Positions 55,914-64,000 of a stretch of 64,000 nt of DNA are shown one piece after another. The translations under genes and the position numbers were made by a program. The notes beneath the pieces were generated by a model. That model was not told where the DNA came from and made no database searches. It saw nothing but the letters and a program-made list of their open reading frames with translations. The DNA is from AC-56 sp963702195. Its GTDB lineage: Bacteria; Actinomycetota; Thermoleophilia; Solirubrobacterales; 70-9. Each line of letters opens with the position of its first letter. The first letter of the stretch is position 1. The stretch covers positions 1,240,001-1,304,000 of the forward strand of contig OY969725.1 in the NCBI GenBank assembly GCA_963702195.1. The letters run 5' to 3'.

Positions 55914-57420
55914 ACGCACGCCCGAGGTGCGCCCGAGCCTGGCCGAGGCCCGGGAGCTCGCCCGGAGCGGGAACGCGATCCCGATTCGAATGACGTTCGT
56001 CGACGACTGCGAGACGCCGGTCTCGGCGTTCCTCAAGCTGCGCGACGGCGGGCCGTGCTTCCTGCTCGAGTCGGCCGAGCAGGGACGGCTGGGCCGCTAC
56101 TCGTTCCTCGGGTTCAGGCCCCGCGCGATGCTGCGCTACTCGGACGGAGAGCTGCGCGAGTGGCGGGGCGACGTCGCCCCGGATGCGGAGCCGGTCTCGG
56201 TCCGCGAGGTCGACGACCCCTACGGCGCGGTCAGCGAATACCTGGAGGCGTTCCGGGTCCCGCCGGTGGACGACCTGCCCCCGTTCGCGGGCGGCGCGGT
56301 CGGGTTCTTCGGCTACGACCTGGTCCGCACCGTGGAGCCGCTCGGCGAGCCCAACCCGGACCCCATCGGGCTACCGGACATGGCCCTGATGGTGAGCCAC
56401 GTGCTCGTGGTCTTCGACCACATGCGACACGAGCTGACCCTGATGGCCTACGCGATCGTCGACTCCGAGGCGGAGCTCGAGGCCGCATACGCGTCCGCCG
56501 TCGAGACGCTCACCGACCTCCGCGAGAAGCTGCGCGGCCCGGTCCCGAGGCCGGTCGCGAGCGGCGTCGGCCAGGCGCCGCGGTTCGAGTCGAACATGAC
56601 GCGCGAGCAGTTCGAGGCGAACGTCCGGCGAATCATCGAGTACATCTACGCCGGGGACGCCTTCCAGGTGGTCCCCTCGCAAAGGTTCTCGGCGCCGACT
56701 CCCGTTGAGGCGTTCTCGATCTACCGCGGCCTGCGCACGGTCAACCCCTCGCCGTACATGTACTTCCTCGACTTCGGCGACTTCCAGCTCGCCGGCGCCT
56801 CGCCGGAGCCGCTGGTGAAGGTCACGGGCAGGCGGGTCGAGACGAGGCCCATCGCCGGCACCTATCCGCGCGGGGAGAGCGAGGAGGAGGACCGCCGGCG
56901 GGCGGAGGACCTGCTCCGCGACCCGAAGGAGCGCGCGGAGCACGTGATGCTGGTCGACCTGGGCCGCAACGACCTCGGGCGGGTCTCGGAGTTCGGCTCG
57001 GTCCACGTGGACGAGCTGATGGTCGTCGAGGCCTACTCGCACGTGCACCACATCGTCAGCCAGGTCTCAGGCACGCTTCGGCCCGACGTGACCGCGATGG
57101 ACGCGCTGCGGGCCGTGTTGCCGGCCGGCACGCTGTCCGGCGCGCCGAAGGTCCGCGCCATGCAGATCATCGACGAGGTCGAGCCCCACAAGCGGGGCTC
57201 GTACGGCGGGGCGATCGGCTACCTCGGCTTCACCGGCGACCTCGACACCGCGATCCACATCCGGACCGTCGTGGTGAAGGACGGGATGGTCCACGTCCAG
57301 GCGGGCGGCGGAACGGTGGCGGACGCCAAGCCGGACTACGAGTACGAGGAGTCGGTCAACAAGGCGAAGGCCGTGTTCGCCGCCGTCGAGCTCGCGGCGA
57401 AGCAACCAGACTGGCCGTGA
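55897..57420 (+). CDS. trpE: Anthranilate synthase component I
   Basis: Chorismate to anthranilate, with TrpG supplying ammonia. The 507-aa chain has the N-terminal regulatory part with LLES as the tryptophan-binding site (residues 52-55), and the chorismate-binding domain with PSPYMYFLDFGDFQLAGASPE, RPIAGTYPRG, DLGRNDLGRV and the C-terminal GGGTVADAKPDYEYEE. ATG 55897 lies inside the hisIE end; the frame is open further upstream but only as overlap. No leader peptide or attenuator precedes it. Confidence 0.96.
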   Translation: MAVVAERTPEVRPSLAEARELARSGNAIPIRMTFVDDCETPVSAFLKLRDGGPCFLLESAEQGRLGRYSFLGFRPRAMLRYSDGELREWRGDVAPDAEPVSVREVDDPYGAVSEYLEAFRVPPVDDLPPFAGGAVGFFGYDLVRTVEPLGEPNPDPIGLPDMALMVSHVLVVFDHMRHELTLMAYAIVDSEAELEAAYASAVETLTDLREKLRGPVPRPVASGVGQAPRFESNMTREQFEANVRRIIEYIYAGDAFQVVPSQRFSAPTPVEAFSIYRGLRTVNPSPYMYFLDFGDFQLAGASPEPLVKVTGRRVETRPIAGTYPRGESEEEDRRRAEDLLRDPKERAEHVMLVDLGRNDLGRVSEFGSVHVDELMVVEAYSHVHHIVSQVSGTLRPDVTAMDALRAVLPAGTLSGAPKVRAMQIIDEVEPHKRGSYGGAIGYLGFTGDLDTAIHIRTVVVKDGMVHVQAGGGTVADAKPDYEYEESVNKAKAVFAAVELAAKQPDWP

Positions 57421-57430
57421 GAGTCTGAGC

Positions 57431-57987
<557 letters not shown>

Positions 57988-57988
<1 letters not shown>

Positions 57989-59019
57989 TGCCCAACGAGA
58001 TCCTCACCCGCGCGATCGACGAGGTGTGCTCGGGCACGCACCTGACCGCCGACCATGCCTCGGCTGTCCTCGACGAGATCATGGAGGGCCGCACCTCGGA
58101 CGTCGAGACCGGCGCCTTCCTCGTGGCTCTGCGGACGAAGGGGGAGACCGTGGCCGAGCTCGTCGGCCTCGCGAGGACCATGCGCCGGCTCGCCGCCCAC
58201 GTGGACGTGGCGCGCGACGACCTGGTCGACACCGCGGGCACCGGCGGGGGCCCCTCGACCTTCAACATCTCGACGACCGCGGCCCTGGTCGCCGCCGGCG
58301 CGGGGTGCGCGGTCGCCAAGCACGGCAATCGCTCGAGCACCAGCCGCTCGGGCTCGGCGGACCTGCTGGAGGCGCTCGGGGTCCGGATCGACCTCGATCC
58401 GCCGGCCGTCGCCCGCTGCATCGACGAGGTGGGGTTCGGCTTCATGTTCGCGCCCCGCCATCACGCCGCCATGAAGCACGTGGTGCCGGTTCGCAAGGAG
58501 CTGGCGGTGCGCACGATCTTCAACTTCCTCGGGCCGCTGACGAATCCGGCGGGAGCAAGCCGTCAGCTCCTCGGCGTCTCGGACCGCCGCTACCAGGAGA
58601 CGATCGCCGAGGCGCTCGTGGGCCTTGGTTGCGAGCGCGCGATGGTGGTGCGCGCGGAGGACGGGGTGGACGAGATCGGGCTGGAGGGGCCAACGCGGGT
58701 GATCGAGGTGAAGGACGGTGGAACCGAGGAGTGGTTCGTCGAGCCCGAGCGCCTCGGTGCTCGGATCGCGGAGGTGGAGGAGATCAGGGGCGGCACCCCC
58801 GAGGAGAACGCCGCCACGGTCAGGCGCCTGCTCGACGGGGGGGAGGGGCCCGCCCGGGACGTCGTCGTGCTGAACGCCGGGGCGGCCATCGTCGTCGGCG
58901 GCGGGGCGGAGGACCTGGAGTCCGGGGTCGAGCGCGCGCGAGGGGCGATCGACTCGGGGACCGCCCGGGACGTGGTCTCGAGCCTCGTCGAGCTCAGCGG
59001 CGAGCTGGCCGCGTCCTGA
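57988..59019 (+). CDS. trpD: Anthranilate phosphoribosyltransferase
   Basis: Transfers phosphoribose from PRPP to anthranilate. The PRPP motif GTGGGPSTFNISTTAALVAA and KHGNRSSTSRSGSADLLEALG are intact; the metal-binding DE is in RAEDGVDEIGLEGPT. Length 343 aa. Overlaps trpG by one base. Confidence 0.97.
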
Positions 59020-59029
59020 GCAGACTGGC

Positions 59030-59035
59030 TAGCCT
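59030..59035 (+). promoter_or_regulatory. -10 box (TAGCCT) of trpC, leaderless type
   Basis: TAGCCT ends 9 nt before the trpC ATG, in the 25-nt gap after trpD; a secondary promoter inside the trp cluster. Confidence 0.45.
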
Positions 59036-59044
59036 GTCTGCGGG

Positions 59045-59866
59045 ATGAGTTCGCTCGACGAGCTGGTCGCCGGCGCGCGAGAGGACGCCGGTCGCCGAGA
59101 GGAGGAGGTGCCGCTCGACGCGCTTCGGGCGCGTCTGGTCGATCGCGATGGAGCACGCCCCTTCAACGAGGCGCTTGTGCGCCCGGGCCTCTCGCTGATC
59201 GCCGAGTTCAAGCGCCGCTCGCCGAGCGCCGGTCTGCTCCGGCCGGACGCCGGCGTCGCCGAGACCGTGCGGGATTACGAGCGGGGTGGCGCGGCCGCGC
59301 TCTCGATTCTCACCGAGGAGCGCCAGTTCGGCGGCTCGCTCCACGATCTTCGCGCGGCTCGAGAGGCGTCGGACCTTCCGATCCTCCGCAAGGACTTCGT
59401 CGTCGACCCGTACCAGCTGTTCGAGGCGGCGGCGAACGGCGCCGACGCGGTGCTGCTGATCGTCGCCGCGCTGGACGATGAGGACCTGGCGGAGCTCTAC
59501 GCTCAGGCGCGCGAGCTCGACCTCGACTGCCTGGTCGAGGTGCACGACGAACCCGAGCTCGAGCGGGCCTTGAGCGTGGATGCCGACGTGATCGGGATCA
59601 ACAACCGAAACCTCGCGGACCTGAGCGTCGAGGTGGAGACGACCGTCGACCTCCTCACGGACGTGCCCGCGGGCAAGACCGTCGTCTCCGAATCAGGCTA
59701 CGAGCGCCGCGAGCAACTCGACGAGTTGGAGCGAATCGGTGTCGATGCCGTGCTCATCGGCTCGGCGCTGATGCGCGCGGAGGAGCCCGAGATCGCGGTG
59801 CGGGACCTCACTCGCGACGAGGAGGCCACCCGCGAGCACTACCTCGAGCGCGCCTCCGAGGAATAG
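59045..59866 (+). CDS. trpC: Indole-3-glycerol phosphate synthase
   Basis: TIM-barrel enzyme making indole-glycerol phosphate. IAEFKRRSPSAGLL (catalytic Lys in EFKRRSPS), ILTEERQFGGSLHDL, LRKDFVVDPYQLFEA, GINNRNLADLSVE and VVSESGYERREQL are all family blocks. Length 273 aa. Mono-functional, with trpF separate. Confidence 0.97.
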   Translation: MSSLDELVAGAREDAGRREEEVPLDALRARLVDRDGARPFNEALVRPGLSLIAEFKRRSPSAGLLRPDAGVAETVRDYERGGAAALSILTEERQFGGSLHDLRAAREASDLPILRKDFVVDPYQLFEAAANGADAVLLIVAALDDEDLAELYAQARELDLDCLVEVHDEPELERALSVDADVIGINNRNLADLSVEVETTVDLLTDVPAGKTVVSESGYERREQLDELERIGVDAVLIGSALMRAEEPEIAVRDLTRDEEATREHYLERASEE

Positions 59867-59914
59867 CGGCCGCAGTTCGAGATTCTTAGAACCTCTGAAG
59901 GAGCCCGTTAGGCG

Positions 59915-59924
59915 CCGTTAACGG
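59915..59924. promoter_or_regulatory. Palindrome in the htrA promoter region
   Basis: CCGTTAACGG is a perfect 10-bp palindrome 22 nt before the htrA ATG; CCGTTA also occurs just upstream at 59905-59910. A possible binding site in the 80-nt gap between trpC and htrA. Confidence 0.35.
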
Positions 59925-59946
59925 ACTCTGCCCATGCTCATCGCCC

Positions 59947-61167
59947 ATGAGCAAAGTCAAGAGAATCTCCAGCACTCCCCTCGGCGCGGCGGTCATCGGC
60001 GGTCTGATCGTTGCCGTCATCGGCCTGATCGCGATCGCCACCGGTCTCGTCCACTCGTCCGGCAGCAGCGACAACACGGTGGCCACCCTGGCACCGGCGC
60101 CCCTGCCTCAACCCGCTTCCCAGACCAGCGGCAAGGGCCAGACGGTGAATCAGATCTACAAGGAGGACTCGCCGGGCGTCGTCTTCATCCAGTCGACCCT
60201 GAAGTCCCAGGGCTCCTCGCCCCTCGACCCGTTCGGCGGCAGTGGGAGCAGCGGCGGAACCGCGACCGGCTCCGGATTCGTAGTCGACCACTCCGGACAC
60301 ATCCTCACCAACGCCCACGTCGTGGACGGGGCAACCAAGATCGAGGTCACCCTCGGCAACCAGGACACCGCGTCGCCCGTCAGCGCCACCGTCGTCGGCA
60401 AGGACCCCTCGACCGATGTCGCGCTGCTCAAGGTGAACGCCCCCGCGGATCAACTTCATCCGCTGGCGCTCGGCAGCTCATCCGACACCCAGGTCGGCAA
60501 CCCGGTCGTGGCGATCGGCAACCCGTTCGGGCTCGACCGGACGGTGACCTCCGGGATCGTGTCGGCGCTCCAGCGCCAGATCAAGGCGCCGAACGGCTTC
60601 ACCATCGACAACGTGATCCAGACCGATGCGGCGATCAACCCCGGTAACTCCGGTGGGCCACTCATCGACGCCAACGGCCAGGTGATCGGGATCAACTCCC
60701 AGATCGAGTCCCCGGGTGGCGGCGGCAACGTCGGCATCGGCTTCGCCGTCCCCATCAACACCGCGCGGCAGGCCGTCCAGGAGCTGCTCCAGACCGGCAC
60801 CGTGCAGCATGCCTACCTCGGCATCAGCGGCACCGACCTGACCCCCGAGATCGCCAAGGTGCTGAACCTCCCGGTCGATCACGGTGCCCTCGTGCAGTCC
60901 GTGACTTCCGGCGGCCCCGCGGCCAAGGCCGGCATCAAGGGCGGCAACGGCAATGCGACCGTCAACGTCGGCGGCCAGCGGATCCCGGCGGGCGGTGACG
61001 TGATCGTCGCGATCGACGGCAAGCCCGTCGAGTCGATGACCGACGTGATCAACGACATCAGCACGAAGCAGCCGGGCAACAGCGTCCAGCTGTCGGTGGT
61101 GAGCGGAAGCCAGAAGCACACGGTCAGCGTGACCCTCGGCGACCGCCCGGCGAACGTCAAGCAGTAG
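59947..61167 (+). CDS. HtrA/DegP-type membrane-anchored serine protease with PDZ domain
   Basis: Envelope quality-control protease. A transmembrane anchor (residues 14-35) is followed by a Ser/Gly-rich linker, a trypsin-like domain with catalytic H124 (LTNAHVV), D157 (STDVALL) and S235 (NPGNSGGP), and one PDZ domain (residues 290-400). Length 406 aa. It sits between trpC and trpF although it has no role in tryptophan synthesis; a palindrome upstream and a strong hairpin downstream isolate it as its own unit. Comparable to mycobacterial PepD and HtrA-like proteases. Confidence 0.95.
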   Translation: MSKVKRISSTPLGAAVIGGLIVAVIGLIAIATGLVHSSGSSDNTVATLAPAPLPQPASQTSGKGQTVNQIYKEDSPGVVFIQSTLKSQGSSPLDPFGGSGSSGGTATGSGFVVDHSGHILTNAHVVDGATKIEVTLGNQDTASPVSATVVGKDPSTDVALLKVNAPADQLHPLALGSSSDTQVGNPVVAIGNPFGLDRTVTSGIVSALQRQIKAPNGFTIDNVIQTDAAINPGNSGGPLIDANGQVIGINSQIESPGGGGNVGIGFAVPINTARQAVQELLQTGTVQHAYLGISGTDLTPEIAKVLNLPVDHGALVQSVTSGGPAAKAGIKGGNGNATVNVGGQRIPAGGDVIVAIDGKPVESMTDVINDISTKQPGNSVQLSVVSGSQKHTVSVTLGDRPANVKQ

Positions 61168-61176
61168 CGGAAAATT

Positions 61177-61203
61177 GGCAGGCGGGGCGGCGCCCCGCCT
61201 GCC
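61177..61203 (+). terminator. 12-bp GC hairpin after htrA
   Basis: GGCAGGCGGGGC (61177-61188), loop GGC, GCCCCGCCTGCC (61192-61203), perfect. It begins 10 nt after the htrA stop. No U-tract, but such stable stems end transcripts in actinobacteria. Confidence 0.7.
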
Positions 61204-61220
61204 CCGCCCTCCAGGCCCCG

Positions 61221-61226
61221 TACCCT
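61221..61226 (+). promoter_or_regulatory. -10 box (TACCCT) of trpF, leaderless type
   Basis: TACCCT ends 7 nt before the trpF GTG and lies 17 nt after the htrA hairpin, so trpF-trpB-trpA has its own promoter. Confidence 0.5.
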
Positions 61227-61233
61227 TGAGCCG

Positions 61234-61856
61234 GTGCGGGTCAAGTTCTGTGGCATCACGAATCTCGACGACGCGCTGGAGGCGGCGCGGCTCGGCGCCT
61301 GGGCGATCGGGCTGAACCACTGGACGGGTGGCGAGCGCTACTGCGAGCCGGACGCCGCGGCCGAGATCTCGGCGGCGCTGAAGCGGCGGCTGGAGGTTGT
61401 GGGCGTGTTCGTCAACCCGACGCTCGACGAGGTGGTCGCAGCCGCCGAGAACGAGGCGCTGACGATGGTCCAGCTCCACGGGGGCGAGGGCTCCGCGTTC
61501 TGCCGCGAGGCGGCCCGCCGCACCGGCTGCAAGGTGATCAAGGCCATCCGCTTGCGGAGCACCGCCGACGTCCGCGCGGCCGAGGCCTTTCGGACCGACT
61601 TCCATCTCTTCGACGCCCATCGGCCCGGCACCCACGGTGGCACGGGCGAGAGCTTCGACTGGGAGCTCCTGGCCGAGCGCCGCTCGGAGGTGCCGCTGAT
61701 CCTGGCGGGTGGCCTGACGCCTGCCAACGTTGACGAGGCGATCGCCGTCACCCACCCCTTCGCGGTCGACGTTGCGAGCGGAGTGGAGGCGGAGCCGGGG
61801 ATCAAGGACCACGCGCTGATGGCGGCGTTCGCCGAGCGTGCGCAGGCAGTCCCGGC

Positions 61857-61860
<4 letters not shown>
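61234..61860 (+). CDS. trpF: Phosphoribosylanthranilate isomerase
   Basis: TIM-barrel isomerase of the tryptophan pathway. VKFCGITNLDDALEAARLGA holds the catalytic cysteine, VGVFVNPTLDEVV, VQLHGGEG and LAGGLTPANVDEAI the remaining blocks, and DVASGVEAEPGIKDH the phosphate site. Length 208 aa. As actinobacteria often use PriA instead of TrpF, a dedicated TrpF is informative. Overlaps trpB by ATGA. Confidence 0.96.
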
Positions 61861-63126
<1,266 letters not shown>

Positions 63127-63134
<8 letters not shown>

Positions 63135-63960
63135 GGCCGTCGCGACCGGCGTCGCGAGGATCGCCCACGCGTTCGAGGCCGCCCGCGATGACGGACGGGC
63201 GGCGCTGATGCCATACATGATGGGCGGGTTCCCCGACCTGGAGACGTCCCGGGCGGTGGCCGACGCGTACGCGGAGGCGGGAGCAGACCTCGTGGAGCTC
63301 GGCGTCCCGTTCTCCGATCCGCTGGCGGACGGGCCGACCATCCACGCCGCGGGGACCAGGGCCCTCGCTGCGGGTGCCACGCTCGAGCGTGTGCTCGAGA
63401 TCGGCGAGCGCCTGGCCGGCGACGTGCCGGTCGTCCCGATGGTCTACGCGAACATGGCGCTCGCGCGGGGCGCCGGTGAGTTCGCCGCGATGCTCGCGGC
63501 CGCTGGGGCCTCCGGCGCGATCATCCCCGACCTTCCCCTGGGTGAGGCAGATGAGCTCGGCGACGCGCTCCGCGACGCCGGGATGGCGCCCGTGCCGCTC
63601 GTCGCGCCCACCACGCCGCCCGAGCGCCGCCGCCGCATCTGCGAGTGCGCCACCGGCTTCGTGTATGTCGTCTCCGACACGCGCGTGACCGGCGAGCGGG
63701 ACGACCTCCCGGCGGGGCTCGCCGGCCTCGTCGCAGCCGTGCGCGCTGAATCGCCCGTGCCGGTTGCCGTCGGGTTTGGGATCGGGACACCCGAGCAGGC
63801 GGCCGCCGTGGGCCGGATCGCGGACGGCGTGATCATCGGCACCCGCCTGGTGAGGGCCGCGGCCGAGGCGGACGGGCCCGCTGATTCGGCCGCTGCCGTG
63901 AGCGAGTTCATCCGCGCCGCGCGTGAGGCGATGGCGAGCGGCGGGGCCTCGGTCGGGTAA
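63127..63960 (+). CDS. trpA: Tryptophan synthase alpha chain
   Basis: Cleaves indole-3-glycerol phosphate to indole, which is channelled to TrpB. The catalytic Glu is in LVELGVPFSDPLADGP and the Asp in AIIPDLPLGEADEL; VYVVSDTRVTGERDDLP and VGFGIGTPEQAAAV are conserved. Length 277 aa. ATG 63127 overlaps the end of trpB, so alpha and beta are coupled. Confidence 0.97.
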
Positions 63961-63963
63961 ATT
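63958..63963 (+). promoter_or_regulatory. -10 box (TAAATT), leaderless type
   Basis: TAAATT contains the trpA stop and ends 7 nt before GTG 63971, supporting the partial gene that follows. Confidence 0.4.
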
Positions 63964-63970
63964 CCAGCCC

Positions 63971-64000
63971 GTGCAGCTGCTCGTCTTCACGACAGTCGGC
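63971..64000 (+). CDS. Start of an unidentified gene, cut by the window end
   Basis: GTG 63971 opens MQLLVFTTVG, ten codons to the window end. The leaderless-type -10 box at the right distance supports a real start. Too short to identify; the beginning looks like a first beta strand or a membrane segment. Confidence 0.45.
   Translation, partial: MQLLVFTTVG

Overview
The window is a GC-rich (roughly 70%), gene-dense chromosomal segment of an actinobacterium. Gene order on its left side (valS-folC-ndk-maf-mreBCD-pbp2-rodA-rne-rplU-rpmA-obg-proB-proA-nadD-rsfS) and in its right half (leuS-comEA-comEC-holA-rpsT-lepA-hrcA-dnaJ-phoH-ybeY-era) matches the conserved actinobacterial clusters known from Streptomyces. 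Details such as the RNase E/G N-terminus and several small hypothetical families suggest class Thermoleophilia (Solirubrobacterales/Gaiellales type); this is inference from sequence recollection. No prophage, CRISPR array, transposase or biosynthetic cluster was seen.

Layout. 1-12.7 kb: tRNA charging, folate and nucleotide metabolism (valS, folC, ndk, maf), then the rod-shape elongasome operon mreB-mreC-mreD-pbp2-rodA from one clear promoter. 12.7-22.5 kb: RNA processing and ribosome genes (rne/rng, rplU, rpmA, obg, rsfS), proline synthesis (proB, proA) and NAD synthesis (nadD), interrupted by a methyltransferase, a carboxymuconolactone decarboxylase-like gene, an SDR pseudogene and a thioesterase. 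22.4-33.5 kb: an accessory stretch with a GNAT, a DivIVA-like coiled-coil protein, a hydrolase, a decayed PD-(D/E)XK endonuclease abutting tRNA-Ala(GGC), an antitoxin remnant, apt, an MBL hydrolase, and a minus-strand MMPL transporter/histidine kinase/response regulator operon. 33.6-42.4 kb: leuS, cupin, acylphosphatase, the DNA-uptake pair comEA-comEC, holA, rpsT. 42.4-55.1 kb: murJ, lepA, two NTF2-like genes, a MaoC hydratase pair, hrcA-dnaJ-prmA, murI, yqeY, phoH-ybeY-era. 55.2-64 kb: hisIE followed by the trp genes trpE-G-D, trpC, htrA, trpF-B-A.

Most interesting signals. (1) Several conserved genes cannot start at ATG/GTG/TTG: nadD appears to start at ATC behind a perfect GAGGAG Shine-Dalgarno directly after an in-frame stop; rne and folC start best at CTG with good Shine-Dalgarno sequences; maf and a methyltransferase also need CTG. 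(2) At least 14 genes carry a TANNNT box 6-9 nt before the start codon, the signature of leaderless transcripts, and two divergent gene pairs use opposed -10 boxes that share one TA step. (3) maf carries a near-perfect 17-bp palindrome translated in frame inside a segment not found in the family, reminiscent of protein-coding palindromic elements; valS, trpB and prmA have weaker analogues. (4) Two related stem-loop repeats (TTTTGGC...GCCAAA) and a tandem 62-nt repeat mark intergenic regions. (5) The tRNA-Ala locus holds a twice-frameshifted endonuclease gene and an antitoxin fragment, apparently a decayed insertion site.
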